Below are positions 24,720 through 33,914 of a stretch of DNA of 64,000 nucleotides, in pieces. The DNA is from JAVWMQ01 sp036646055 (lineage in GTDB: Bacteria > Bacillota > Clostridia > Peptostreptococcales > Anaerovoracaceae): positions 1 to 64,000 of the forward strand of contig JAVXMY010000001.1 of NCBI GenBank assembly GCA_036646055.1, given 5' to 3'. Both the position numbers and the translations under genes were made by a program. Numbering within the stretch: position 1 is the first letter of the stretch; every line of letters begins with the position of its first letter. The notes beneath the pieces were generated by a model. The model made no database searches, was not told where the DNA came from, and was given only the letters and a program-made list of their open reading frames with translations.

Positions 24720-26429
24720 TTACATACCCAAAAACCTATTATATCTATTATTTGCAATTTCTTTTCTATCTAACTTCATATATTTCATAATAAAATCACT
24801 GATTTTCTTATCTAGTTCCCTTGTAACAACCTTTAACTTATCTCTCGTATAGTCATCTGGCTCATTGATGATTTCCTCAATAATTCCAAGTTCTAACAAA
24901 TCTCTCGCTGTAAGTTTCATTTCATTTGCAGCTTCCTTTGCCCTTTTGCCATCCTTCCACAAAATACTTGCATAGCCTTCAGGTGATAGTATAGAATATA
25001 TAGAATTCTCAAGCATATAAACCTGGTTTGCCACAGCCAAAGCAAGAGCCCCACCGCTTCCTGCCTCACCAATAACAATAGCTAGAATTGGAACAGTAAT
25101 ATCTGACATCTCATATAAATTATTTGCAATAGCCTGACCTTGACCTTGCTCCTCAGCTGTAATACCACAATAAGCACCTGGTGTATCAATAAAATTAATA
25201 ATTGGCCTACCAAACTTTTCAGCATCCTTCATAAGCCTCAAAGCTTTTCTATAACCACTAGGAGACGGCATACCAAAGTTTCTCTTAATATTTTCTTCCG
25301 TATTCTTCCCCTTAACCTGAGCAATAACCGTAACCGGAACCCCCTTAAACATTCCAATTCCGCCCATAATAGCGCCATCATCTCCGCCACATCTATCACC
25401 ATGAAATTCAATAAAATCATCAAAAATAGCATTAATATATTCATCACCATTAGGTCTTTTGTTGTCTCTAGAAATATTCACAATTTCCCAAGGAGTATTT
25501 TCCTTTTTTTTAGAAGGTTTCTTCACAAAAAGTTTTTGGCAAAAAACGCTCATCCCATTTTCTTTTCTTATTGAAACATTCTTCTCCCTATGAAGTTTTA
25601 TAATAGTAGACAAGGTATTTTTTAAATCTTCTCGTTTAACAATCTTATCTACAAATCCCTTCTCAAGTAAAAACTCAGATCTTTGGAATCCCTCTGGCAA
25701 TGACTGCCCAATAGTTTGCTCTATAACCCTAGGGCCAGCAAAACCAACTAAAGCTCCAGGTTCAGCTAAAATAATATCTCCTAACATAGCAAAACTTGCA
25801 GTAACCCCTCCTGTTGTTGGATCAGTTAACAAAACAATATACAAAAGTCCACTATCTCTATGCCTTTTAATTGCAGCAGAAGTTTTAGCCATTTGCATAA
25901 GAGATACAATGCCCTCCTGCATTCTAGCACCACCAGAAGCAGTAACAATGATTAAAGGCAATTTCTTTTCCGTAGCTTTAATAACAGTTTTAGTAATATG
26001 TTCTCCCACATAGGAACCCATACTAGCCATCATAAATCTGCTATCACAAACAGCTATAGCCACATCACTACCGTTGATTTTTCCCTCACCTGAAATAACA
26101 GAATCCTTTAATCCTGTAGTTTTTTGGTTATTTATTATTTTTTCTTCATAGCCTTTAACCTTAAGGGGATTTTTATGGTTAATATTAAAGTCCCAATTCA
26201 TAAAACTATCTTGATCTAAAATCAAACTTATACGCTGATTACAAGTCAAAGGATTATAACCATTACACTTTGGGCATATATTTATGTTTTTATTCAATTC
26301 ACTACTTGAGACCATATTCCCACATTTATTACACTTAACAAATAATCCCTCTGGAACTTCAGGCCTTAAAGAACTATCATTTTTGTATTTTCTTTTATTA
26401 GTTTTTCGAAAAAAGTCCTTTAAATTCAT
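24720..26429 (-). CDS. accDA: Acetyl-CoA carboxylase carboxyltransferase, fused beta-alpha (AccD-AccA)
   Basis: A single 569-residue protein containing both carboxyltransferase subunits, which transfer CO2 from carboxybiotin to acetyl-CoA to make malonyl-CoA. Residues 30-58 hold the AccD zinc ribbon (CNKC, CPKC), and 140-260 the AccD crotonase core (SGGARMQEGIVSLMQM near 162, PTTGGVTASFAMLGD near 200). After a charged linker near 295-310 comes AccA (DFIEFHGDR near 340, FIDTPGAYCGI near 410, IGEAGSGGALALAVANQVYM near 450). Most bacteria make two polypeptides; together they would be about 560-600 residues, so nothing is missing. ATG 26429 follows AGGTG and overlaps nothing; an upstream GTG at 26435 is an alternative. 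It comes six bases after accC. Confidence 0.94.
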   Translation of the reverse strand: MNLKDFFRKTNKRKYKNDSSLRPEVPEGLFVKCNKCGNMVSSSELNKNINICPKCNGYNPLTCNQRISLILDQDSFMNWDFNINHKNPLKVKGYEEKIINNQKTTGLKDSVISGEGKINGSDVAIAVCDSRFMMASMGSYVGEHITKTVIKATEKKLPLIIVTASGGARMQEGIVSLMQMAKTSAAIKRHRDSGLLYIVLLTDPTTGGVTASFAMLGDIILAEPGALVGFAGPRVIEQTIGQSLPEGFQRSEFLLEKGFVDKIVKREDLKNTLSTIIKLHREKNVSIRKENGMSVFCQKLFVKKPSKKKENTPWEIVNISRDNKRPNGDEYINAIFDDFIEFHGDRCGGDDGAIMGGIGMFKGVPVTVIAQVKGKNTEENIKRNFGMPSPSGYRKALRLMKDAEKFGRPIINFIDTPGAYCGITAEEQGQGQAIANNLYEMSDITVPILAIVIGEAGSGGALALAVANQVYMLENSIYSILSPEGYASILWKDGKRAKEAANEMKLTARDLLELGIIEEIINEPDDYTRDKLKVVTRELDKKISDFIMKYMKLDRKEIANNRYNRFLGM

Positions 26430-26435
26430 ATTCAC

Positions 26436-27770
26436 CTACATTTCTTCAATAAAGTTAATATTGAAATCGCCACTTTTAAATCTCTTGTGATTAATAATTT
26501 TATGTTGAAAAAGTATATTAGTTTCAACTCCAGTAATAATTATTTCTCCAAGAGCACTATTCATCTTTCTAATAGCTTCTTTACGGTCCTTACCATGAAC
26601 TATTAGTTTTCCTATCATAGAATCATAGAAAGGAGAAATAGCATAATTGTTATAAACGCCAGAGTCAATTCTAATACCATTGCCTCCTGGGAAATGCAAA
26701 TATTTAATTAATCCAGGACAAGGCATAAACCCTTTTTCTGGATCTTCAGCATTTATTCTGCATTCAATAGCATGACCACTTATAACAATATCCTTTTGAT
26801 CAAACTCAATAGGCTTGCCTTCTGAGATTTCTATTTGAGTTTTAACTAAATCTATTCCCGTAACCATTTCCGTTACAGGATGTTCAACCTGAATTCTAGT
26901 ATTCATTTCCATAAAGTAAAATTCACCATCTTCATCAAGTAAGAACTCAATAGTGCCTACATTGGTATAATTAGCAGCCTTAGCAGCCTTAATAGCAATA
27001 TTGCCTAAGCTTTGACGAACTTGAGGGCTAATACAGCTAGAAGGACTTTCCTCAATTAGTTTTTGATGATTTCTCTGTATAGAGCATTCTCTTTCACCTA
27101 AATGAATTACCTTACCATAATTATCTCCAATAACTTGGATTTCAATATGTCTAGGGTTCCTAATAAATTGTTCAATATACATTCTCTCATCGCCAAAGGC
27201 CATTTTGGATTCCTTCTGAGCTGCCAAAAAAGCACCTTCAAATTCTTCAATAGAATTTGCAAGTCTCATGCCTTTGCCTCCACCGCCTAAAGCAGCTTTG
27301 ATAATAACAGGAAAGCCAATTTCCTTAGATATTCCAAGACCAGTTTTGGAATCTGTAATAGATTCAGTGCTTCCCTTTATAACAGGTACACCAGCCGAAG
27401 CCATAGTTTCCTTGGCAATAGTTTTGTTACCAAGGTTTTCAATAACTTTGGATGTAGGTCCTATAAAAATTATATTGCAATCTTCACATAGTTTGGCAAA
27501 ACTACTGTTTTCTGAAAGAAATCCAAAGCCAGGATGAATTGCATCAGCACCGCTATTAATAGTTGCACTAATAATGTTTTCCATATTTAAATAACTACTT
27601 GTAGCAGAAGTTCCTCCAACACAAATAGCTTCATCAGCAAGCTGAGTATGAAGAGAGTCTCTATCACCTTCCGAATAAATAGCAACAGTCTCTATTCCCA
27701 TTTCCCTACAAGCTCTAATAATTCGTACTGCAATTTCTCCTCTATTTGCAATTAAAATCTTCTTTATCAT
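26436..27770 (-). CDS. accC: Acetyl-CoA carboxylase, biotin carboxylase subunit
   Basis: 444 residues with the biotin carboxylase N-terminal domain (KKILIANRGEIAVRIIRACREMGI), the ATP-grasp lid GGGGKGMRLA near 163-172, the catalytic MEMNTRIQVEHPVTEMVTG near 287-305 and the C-terminal domain (GHAIECRINAEDPEKGFMP near 334). It carboxylates the biotin carried by AccB, encoded two genes upstream. The C-terminus (GDFNINFIEEM) is normal for the family. Confidence 0.97.
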   Translation of the reverse strand: MIKKILIANRGEIAVRIIRACREMGIETVAIYSEGDRDSLHTQLADEAICVGGTSATSSYLNMENIISATINSGADAIHPGFGFLSENSSFAKLCEDCNIIFIGPTSKVIENLGNKTIAKETMASAGVPVIKGSTESITDSKTGLGISKEIGFPVIIKAALGGGGKGMRLANSIEEFEGAFLAAQKESKMAFGDERMYIEQFIRNPRHIEIQVIGDNYGKVIHLGERECSIQRNHQKLIEESPSSCISPQVRQSLGNIAIKAAKAANYTNVGTIEFLLDEDGEFYFMEMNTRIQVEHPVTEMVTGIDLVKTQIEISEGKPIEFDQKDIVISGHAIECRINAEDPEKGFMPCPGLIKYLHFPGGNGIRIDSGVYNNYAISPFYDSMIGKLIVHGKDRKEAIRKMNSALGEIIITGVETNILFQHKIINHKRFKSGDFNINFIEEM

Positions 27771-27771
27771 C

Positions 27772-28203
27772 TTATTTTCCTAACATAAATTTTATTTCTG
27801 CAGAGCAAACAACCTTGCCTTGAACTGATGCAACTGCTGCACCAATACCTACAGGTCCTTTTTCTCTTATAATTTTAGTTTCTAATTTAAGCTTATCTCC
27901 TGGCACAACCTTGCCTTTAAATTTACACTTATCGATTCCTGCAAAATATGCAATTTTTCCCTTGTTATCCTCTTTGGACAAAGCCGCAACTGCACCTACC
28001 TGTGCCAAGGCTTCCACAATTAACACACCAGGCATAACAGGTTCTTCAGGGAAATGCCCACCAAAGAAGTCTTCCCTAAAAGTTACACACTTATATCCAA
28101 CTGCATAAACTCCTGGCTGATAATCTTCAATATAATCAACAAGCAAAAATGGATGTCTATGTGGAATTATCTTCTCTATTTCTTTAATACCTAATTTATT
28201 CAT
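27772..28203 (-). CDS. fabZ: 3-hydroxyacyl-ACP dehydratase FabZ
   Basis: 143 residues, hotdog fold. The catalytic helix IPHRHPFLLVDYI near 14 carries the active His and GHFPEEPVMPGVLIVEALAQ near 49-68 the catalytic Glu; both are complete. It dehydrates 3-hydroxyacyl-ACP to trans-2-enoyl-ACP in chain elongation. No FabA or FabM-like isomerase is in this operon. It is followed immediately by accC (one-base gap). Confidence 0.97.
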   Translation of the reverse strand: MNKLGIKEIEKIIPHRHPFLLVDYIEDYQPGVYAVGYKCVTFREDFFGGHFPEEPVMPGVLIVEALAQVGAVAALSKEDNKGKIAYFAGIDKCKFKGKVVPGDKLKLETKIIREKGPVGIGAAVASVQGKVVCSAEIKFMLGK

Positions 28204-28620
28204 TTACACTACCTCAAAAAGTGGCTGTCCGTATTCAACCATTTCTCCATTTGATACAAACACATTTACAATTTTGCCTTCAAAGCCTGACTGAATTTCA
28301 TTCATAAGTTTCATAGCCTCAACAATACCTACAGTCTGGCCTTCATTAATAATATCTCCAACCTTAACGAAGTCTGGCCCCTCTTCAGAATGTGCAGAAT
28401 AAAAGGTTCCCACCAAGGGTGCTTTAATAATATTCCCCTTAGCAGTCTCTTCCTGTTCCACTGGCAAAACTTCCTCATAGGCACTTTTTTCTATAATTCT
28501 TGTTTCATTTGGGTTAGTAAAACTAACAGCAATTCTACTTCCATCCTCTTCAAATTCAAATGATTCAACATTTAATTTAGAAGCCCCTTCTAGAAGTTCT
28601 AACAAATTATTCACATTCAT
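28204..28620 (-). CDS. accB: Acetyl-CoA carboxylase biotin carboxyl carrier protein
   Basis: 138 residues. The C-terminal biotinyl domain has the biotinylation motif EAMKLMNE near 102 and the conserved GDIINEGQTVGI, while the N-terminal third is a variable helix followed by a linker. The biotinylated Lys swings between AccC and AccDA. It abuts fabZ with no gap (stop then ATG) and follows fabF by two bases, so the whole block is one transcript. Confidence 0.97.
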   Translation of the reverse strand: MNVNNLLELLEGASKLNVESFEFEEDGSRIAVSFTNPNETRIIEKSAYEEVLPVEQEETAKGNIIKAPLVGTFYSAHSEEGPDFVKVGDIINEGQTVGIVEAMKLMNEIQSGFEGKIVNVFVSNGEMVEYGQPLFEVV

Positions 28621-28622
28621 TT

Positions 28623-29861
28623 CTATACCTCATACTTCTTAAATATTAGTGTCCCATTATGACCGCCAAAACCCAAAGAATTACTCATGGCATAATTAAT
28701 ATCCTTCTTAACTGGTCCACCTATAACATAATTCAAATCACATTCTTCAGACAAGTTTTTAGTCCCTACAGTATTGTGAATAAAGCCTTCTTCAATTGAC
28801 TTTAAACAGACAATAGCTTCTACAGCTCCTGCTGCTCCAAGCAAATGACCAATCATAGATTTAGTTGAATTAATTAATGGCTTATTTGGATTATTTGGAA
28901 AGGCAAGCTTAATCGCTCTAGTTTCAAATAGATCATTTAATGGTGTTGAAGTGCCATGAGCGTTGATATAATCAATATCTGCCTCGCCTATATTAGCATC
29001 TTTCATAGCAAATTCCATTGATTTAGCTGCACCGCTACCATCTTCTGCTGGTGATGTAATATGATAACTATCACTTGTAGCACCATATCCTACAATCTCT
29101 CCTAGAATATTAGCTCCTCTAGCTTTTGCATGTTCAAGTTCTTCTAATACAAGTATTCCTGCGCCCTCTCCCAAAACAAAGCCACTTCTCTCTTGGTCAA
29201 AAGGAATGGATGCGCGGGTTTTGTCAGAGGATGTTGTTAATGCTGTTAAACTTCCGAAGCCAGAAACAGCAATTCCTGTTACGGCACCTTCTGTTCCTCC
29301 TGCAACCATTACATCTGCATCTCCATAGGTTATAGTTCTAAAAGCCTCACCAATTGAATGAGTTCCTGTGGCACATGCTGTTACAACATTAATGCTTTTG
29401 CCTTTTAAACCTAATTTAATTGAAACATTTCCAGCTGCCATATTTGAAATCATCATTGGAATCAAAAGAGGATTTACTCTACTAGGCCCACGTTCTAACA
29501 TTTTAGAATGTTCTTTTTCAGTTATCTGTAAGCTTCCAACTCCTGACCCTATGGAAACACCAACTCTATATGGATCTTCTTTGTCCATATTTAAGCCAGA
29601 TTGATTAAATGCTTCCATACTGGCAATTACAGCATACTTGCTGAATTCTTCCATTCTTTTGGCTTCTTTAAAATCCATATACTCTTTAAAGTCTAAATTC
29701 TTAACTTCTGCTGCTAGTTTCACCTTGAAATTTTCTGTGTTAAACTTTGTAATTTCATCAATACCTACTTTTTCTGATTTGATTCCATTCCAAAATTCTT
29801 CCACATTATTTCCTATTGGAGTTATAGCACCCATGCCTGTAATTACAACTCTCTTCCTCAT
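28623..29861 (-). CDS. fabF: 3-oxoacyl-ACP synthase II (FabF)
   Basis: A 412-residue condensing enzyme elongating acyl-ACP with malonyl-ACP. The Cys-His-His triad is visible: VTACATGTHSIGEA (Cys near 163), INAHGTSTPLND (His near 303) and STKSMIGHLLGAAG (His near 340). The N-terminus RKRVVITGMGAITPIGNNVEEFW is standard. Confidence 0.97.
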   Translation of the reverse strand: MRKRVVITGMGAITPIGNNVEEFWNGIKSEKVGIDEITKFNTENFKVKLAAEVKNLDFKEYMDFKEAKRMEEFSKYAVIASMEAFNQSGLNMDKEDPYRVGVSIGSGVGSLQITEKEHSKMLERGPSRVNPLLIPMMISNMAAGNVSIKLGLKGKSINVVTACATGTHSIGEAFRTITYGDADVMVAGGTEGAVTGIAVSGFGSLTALTTSSDKTRASIPFDQERSGFVLGEGAGILVLEELEHAKARGANILGEIVGYGATSDSYHITSPAEDGSGAAKSMEFAMKDANIGEADIDYINAHGTSTPLNDLFETRAIKLAFPNNPNKPLINSTKSMIGHLLGAAGAVEAIVCLKSIEEGFIHNTVGTKNLSEECDLNYVIGGPVKKDINYAMSNSLGFGGHNGTLIFKKYEV

Positions 29862-29880
29862 CTTTTTCTCCTAACTATGG

Positions 29881-30618
29881 TTAAATTGTCATTCCACCGT
29901 CTACAGTAATTACCTGTCCAGTAATATAGCTACCCTCTGTTACTAAGAAGCCTACTGCATTTGCAATGTCTTCTGGCTTTCCAGTTCTCTTTAGAGGTAC
30001 ATTATTTAATATGCTTTCCTTTACTTCTTCGGTTAACACATCTGTCATATCCGTTTCAATAAACCCTGGTGCAACGGCATTTACTGTTATATTCTTTTTT
30101 GCTAATTCTTTTGCTGCACTTTTTGTTATTCCTATTACACCTGCTTTAGATGCTGAATAATTAACTTGTCCTGGGTTTCCAACTAATCCAGCAATTGAAG
30201 AGATATTAACAATTCTTCCAAAACCCTGTTTAGACATTTGTCTTGATGCAAATCTAATTGTATTAAATGTGCCTTTTAAGTTGGTAGTAATAACATCATC
30301 AAAGGCCTCTTCACTCATTTTTATGACTAATCCATCTCTAGTTATTCCAGCATTATTAACTAAAATATCTAGGGCTCCATGTTCCTTAATTATATTAGAA
30401 ACAAATTCTTTACATAGCTGAAAATCTCCAATATTAGCTTGATACACAAAGGCCTTGCCTCCCTTGCTTTCTATAAAAGTTTTAGTCTCTAGTGCAGCTT
30501 CTTTAGAGCCATTATAGTTAATGATAACTGTAGCTCCAAGGTTTGCTAACTTAATTGATATGGCTCTGCCAATACCTTTGCTTCCGCCAGTAACTACTGC
30601 AATTTTATTTGTTAACAT
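29881..30618 (-). CDS. fabG: 3-oxoacyl-ACP reductase (FabG)
   Basis: A 245-residue short-chain dehydrogenase. It has TGGSKGIGRAI (NADPH-binding glycine motif near 10), NNAGITRDGLV (near 88), the catalytic Ser in NISSIAG near 138, YSASKAG (Tyr and Lys near 151) and PGFIETDMTDVL (near 182), as in FabG of Firmicutes. It overlaps the fabD end by 7 bases. Confidence 0.97.
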   Translation of the reverse strand: MLTNKIAVVTGGSKGIGRAISIKLANLGATVIINYNGSKEAALETKTFIESKGGKAFVYQANIGDFQLCKEFVSNIIKEHGALDILVNNAGITRDGLVIKMSEEAFDDVITTNLKGTFNTIRFASRQMSKQGFGRIVNISSIAGLVGNPGQVNYSASKAGVIGITKSAAKELAKKNITVNAVAPGFIETDMTDVLTEEVKESILNNVPLKRTGKPEDIANAVGFLVTEGSYITGQVITVDGGMTI

Positions 30619-31535
30619 ACTAATTCACCTATAACCTTTTCCATTTCAGATATATTACTAATGTTATATACCTTAACACTTTTATTAATTTTCTTAATCA
30701 TATTTGTAAGAGTTTTTGAAGGCCCTAGTTCAACGAAAGTATCAATGCCTTGTTCAATCATCATATTTATTGATTGATTCCACATAACTGGACTAGAAAT
30801 TTGTTTAACAAGTAAATCTACAATAAGACTATTATCCTTAACAATTTCTCCATTGACATTGGTTACATATGGTGTATCTAGTTTCTTAAATGGAATTTCA
30901 TCTAATACAGTCTTTAACTTTATTCCCGCTTCAGTTAAGAATGGAGAATGAAAAGGTCCACTAACATCAAGGTGCTTTACCATTTTAGCTCCGGCTTCCT
31001 TTAACTTTATTTCTGCCTCTTTAACAGAATCATTAAGTCCTGTTATAACAATTTGCTTAGGCGTATTATAGTTTGCAACTGTAACATTTTGAATATTTCT
31101 AATTACTTCATTAACCTTATTGCCTTCTAAACCTAATACTGCAGCCATAGTTCCAATTCCATTTGGCATTGCCTCTTCCATCAAAGCGCCTCTAGCCTTA
31201 AGAGCTAATATTCCCTCTTCAAATGTAATACTGTTTCCATAAGCTATTGCTGTATATTCACCAAGACTTAAACCTGCAGTCATATCTGCCTTAAGGCCTT
31301 TGTCTGATACAATTTTAGCAATTGAGTAGCAGGTTAAAAACAACCCTGGTTGAGTATATTTAGTTTGGTTTAATCTATTATCCTTTTCAAAGCATAATTC
31401 TTCCATGTTAATTCCCATAATATCTGAAGCAATTTCAAAGTAATTTCTTACTTCTTCAAAGGCATCAAAAAACTCCTTGCCCATTAAATCAATCTGAGCC
31501 CCTTGCCCTGGAAAAACAAATCCGATTTTACTCAT
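30612..31535 (-). CDS. fabD: Malonyl-CoA:ACP transacylase (FabD)
   Basis: A 307-residue enzyme moving malonyl from CoA to ACP. FVFPGQGAQ near 7, the nucleophile elbow GLSLGEYTAIAYG near 87-99 (Ser in GLSLGEY) and the catalytic His in VSGPFHSPFL near 199 are intact. It overlaps fabK by 8 bases and fabG by 7, as in streptococcal fab operons. Confidence 0.97.
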   Translation of the reverse strand: MSKIGFVFPGQGAQIDLMGKEFFDAFEEVRNYFEIASDIMGINMEELCFEKDNRLNQTKYTQPGLFLTCYSIAKIVSDKGLKADMTAGLSLGEYTAIAYGNSITFEEGILALKARGALMEEAMPNGIGTMAAVLGLEGNKVNEVIRNIQNVTVANYNTPKQIVITGLNDSVKEAEIKLKEAGAKMVKHLDVSGPFHSPFLTEAGIKLKTVLDEIPFKKLDTPYVTNVNGEIVKDNSLIVDLLVKQISSPVMWNQSINMMIEQGIDTFVELGPSKTLTNMIKKINKSVKVYNISNISEMEKVIGELVC

Positions 31536-32466
31536 TAGATAATACCTCCTCCAAGACTATTTTATAGCCTGCCATTATTTCCTCTATTACAGCCTTACAG
31601 CTTTTAATGTCTTTAATTAAACCAGAAACTTGTCCAGCCATAAGGCTACCAGTCTTAACGTCTCCTAAAACTACAGCCTTACGAAGACCGCCACCAGCTA
31701 GTTCTTCTAACTCTTCCATAGTTGCACCTTCAGCTTCCATTTTGCTAAATTCTAAGGTTTGCTGGTTTCTTAATGCTCTTACAGGATGGCCTGTTGATCT
31801 TCCTGTAACTCTTGTGTCTATGTCTTTAGCCTTTATTAAAGCAGCTTTGTAGTTTTCATGTACATTGGCTTCAACTGTTGCAACAAATCTAGTACCTATT
31901 TGAATTGCATCAGCTCCTAAAGCAAACATTGCAGCAGCACCTCTGCTATCTGCAACTCCACCTGCTCCAATTACAGGGATTGATACCCCATCACAAACCT
32001 GTGTTACTAATGCCATAGTAGTAAGATCTCCAATATGTCCACCCGCTTCAGAACCCTCAGCAATTACAGCAGCTGCACCTTGTCTTTCCATTCTTTTTGC
32101 AAGACCAACCGATGCTACAACAGGAATAACCTTAATGTCTGCTTTCTTAAAGGCATCCATGTATCTTTCTGGATTTCCTGCTCCTGTAGTTACAACAGGA
32201 ACATTCTCCTCAATTACAACCTTTACAATATCTTCAACATAAGGGCTCATGAGCATTATATTCACTCCAAAAGGTTTGTCAGTTTTAGACTTCACCTTTT
32301 GTATTTGTTCTCTAACCCAATCAGCTGGAGCTGCTGCAGCGGCAATAATACCAAGGCCACCAGCTTCAGATACAGCACTGGCCAAATTATAGTCTGCAAC
32401 CCAAGCCATACCTCCTTGGATAATTGGATATTCAATATTAAGTAAACTAACAATTTGTGACTTCAT
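31528..32466 (-). CDS. fabK: Enoyl-ACP reductase II (FabK), FMN-dependent
   Basis: A 312-residue FMN-dependent enzyme for the last reduction of the elongation cycle. Typical 2-nitropropane-dioxygenase-like barrel: IEYPIIQGGMAWVADYNLA near 11, GVNIMLMSPYVEDIVKV near 69, EGSEAGGHIG near 137 (His near 143 is conserved) and PVIGAGGVADSRGAAAMFALGADAIQIGTRF near 169. FabK is unrelated to FabI and not inhibited by triclosan. It is the only enoyl reductase gene in the operon. Confidence 0.97.
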   Translation of the reverse strand: MKSQIVSLLNIEYPIIQGGMAWVADYNLASAVSEAGGLGIIAAAAAPADWVREQIQKVKSKTDKPFGVNIMLMSPYVEDIVKVVIEENVPVVTTGAGNPERYMDAFKKADIKVIPVVASVGLAKRMERQGAAAVIAEGSEAGGHIGDLTTMALVTQVCDGVSIPVIGAGGVADSRGAAAMFALGADAIQIGTRFVATVEANVHENYKAALIKAKDIDTRVTGRSTGHPVRALRNQQTLEFSKMEAEGATMEELEELAGGGLRKAVVLGDVKTGSLMAGQVSGLIKDIKSCKAVIEEIMAGYKIVLEEVLSNE

Positions 32467-32697
32467 TTATGCCACCATTTTAGCCTTTATATACTCTACT
32501 GCTTCGCCTACGCTAGTGATTTTTTCTAAATCTTCTGTAGGAATTTCAATTTCAAATTCATCTTCAAGAGTCATTACAAATTCAACTAAGTCTAGTGAAT
32601 CTGCTCCTAAATCTTCCTTAAATCTTGATTCCATAGTTACCTTGTTTTCATCTACGCCTAAACCTTCAACTGTTAATTCTTTAATTCTTTCAAACAT
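32467..32697 (-). CDS. acpP: Acyl carrier protein
   Basis: A 76-residue four-helix carrier with the phosphopantetheine-attachment motif GADSLDLVEFVM near residue 35 (Ser 35). Acidic composition as usual. It sits between fabH and fabK with a zero-base gap to fabK. The 4'-phosphopantetheine transferase (acpS) is not in the window. Confidence 0.98.
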   Translation of the reverse strand: MFERIKELTVEGLGVDENKVTMESRFKEDLGADSLDLVEFVMTLEDEFEIEIPTEDLEKITSVGEAVEYIKAKMVA

Positions 32698-32710
32698 CTT
32701 TTTTTCTCCT

Positions 32711-33676
32711 TTAAATTTCTAAGTAAGATGCACCCCATGTTAGACCTCCTCCAAAACCGGAGATTACAAGTCTAGTGCCTTCTTTTAATAAACCTTCTTT
32801 ATACATATCATCAAGTAAAAGTGGAATACTTGCTGAAGAAGTATTCCCATACTTGTTAATATTCATTGGAAACTTGCTTATATCTACTTTTAATCTTCTT
32901 GATATAGCTTCTATAATTCTCTTATTTGCTTGATGCAAAACAAAATAGTCAACCTGATCAATTTCAATGTTAGCTTTTAACAAAACTTCTTTAATGCTTT
33001 TAGGCACTTCAGTAGTAGCAAATCTAAAAACATCCTGACCGCCCATTGATAAATATGTTGCCTTTATTTCTTCTCTCTGTTGCCAGTTTTTTTGTCTTCT
33101 AGTTTCACAAGTAAGATAATCACCTTTGGTTCCATCTGAATGGATTACCGCCTCCATCTTAATACTATTATCAGCCTTAAGACAAACTGCTCCTGCTCCA
33201 TCTCCAAACAATGGGGCAGTTGATCTATCGTCTTTATCTGCTAGAGTCGATAAACTTTCAACTCCTATAACTAGGGCCATTTTAACCCTGCCTGCCTTAA
33301 TTGCATCTTGAGCCATATTCATAGCCATCAAAAAACCCACACAGGCCGCATTAATATCTAAGCAAAAAGCATTAACTGCTCCAATATGTTTTTGTACTAT
33401 ACAAGAAACACTTGGCACGACCATGTCTGGAGTTACCGTAGATAAAATTATCATATCTATTTCTTCAGGGCTAATGTTTCCAGCTTTAATAGCTCTTTGA
33501 GCTGCCGTAACTGCCATAGAAGAAGTAGTTTCATCTTCTATAATAAATCTGGTACTAATTCCAGTCCTTTCTCTAATCCACTGATCTGTAGTGTCTAACC
33601 TTTTTTCCAATTGAAAATTTGTCACTTCATTACTTGGAGTCGTCGAGCCTACTCCACAAATTTTTCCTACCATCAT
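32711..33676 (-). CDS. fabH: 3-oxoacyl-ACP synthase III (FabH)
   Basis: A 321-residue enzyme that starts each fatty acid by condensing acetyl- or branched acyl-CoA with malonyl-ACP. The catalytic Cys is in DINAACVGFLMAMNMAQDA near 113, His in VLHQANKRIIEAI near 249 and Asn in NKYGNTSSASIPLLL near 279. It is the first gene of the operon, 13 bases before acpP. Two adjacent ATGs (33676, 33673) follow GAGGAGG; the second has better spacing. The promoter upstream carries FabT-like boxes. Confidence 0.97.
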   Translation of the reverse strand: MMVGKICGVGSTTPSNEVTNFQLEKRLDTTDQWIRERTGISTRFIIEDETTSSMAVTAAQRAIKAGNISPEEIDMIILSTVTPDMVVPSVSCIVQKHIGAVNAFCLDINAACVGFLMAMNMAQDAIKAGRVKMALVIGVESLSTLADKDDRSTAPLFGDGAGAVCLKADNSIKMEAVIHSDGTKGDYLTCETRRQKNWQQREEIKATYLSMGGQDVFRFATTEVPKSIKEVLLKANIEIDQVDYFVLHQANKRIIEAISRRLKVDISKFPMNINKYGNTSSASIPLLLDDMYKEGLLKEGTRLVISGFGGGLTWGASYLEI

Positions 33677-33689
33677 ACCTCCTCAACCA

Positions 33690-33790
33690 AATTATCAAAC
33701 TATTTTGATGTATTGTTATTTTGACCTTCAAAGTATATCACAAGAAAATTCTTTGTCAATGCTTTAATATAAAATAATTTGATTTTCAAA
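33690..33790 (-). promoter_or_regulatory. fabH promoter with three FabT-like boxes
   Basis: On the minus strand a promoter TTGACA (33759-33754), 16-base spacer, TATACT (33737-33732) drives fabH. Three inverted repeats surround it: TTTGA-N3-TCAAA at 33778-33790 upstream of the -35, another at 33720-33732 overlapping the -10 and the expected start point, and ATCAAA-N4-TTTGAT at 33694-33709 in the leader. The first two match exactly the geometry of the streptococcal FabT box (TTTGATTATCAAA type). The middle one is placed to block polymerase. The outer ones could help looping or be extra repressor sites; their function is inference. Confidence 0.75.
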
Positions 33791-33831
33791 GTATGTACCT
33801 ATTAATACTTTTATATCTTTTTCTTTTACTG

Positions 33832-33859
33832 TTGTTTCATTTTAAATTTATAGTATAAT
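33832..33859 (+). promoter_or_regulatory. Promoter for the nucleoside phosphorylase gene
   Basis: TTGTTT (33832-33837), 16-base spacer, perfect TATAAT (33854-33859), 56 bases before the ATG with an ACTAGGAGG ribosome-binding site. Divergent from the fabH promoter; the FabT box at 33778 is too far away to touch it. Confidence 0.65.
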
Positions 33860-33914
33860 GTATAAATAGAATACACATTATTGAGTATTAGGTTATTAAT
33901 AACTAGGAGGTGTT

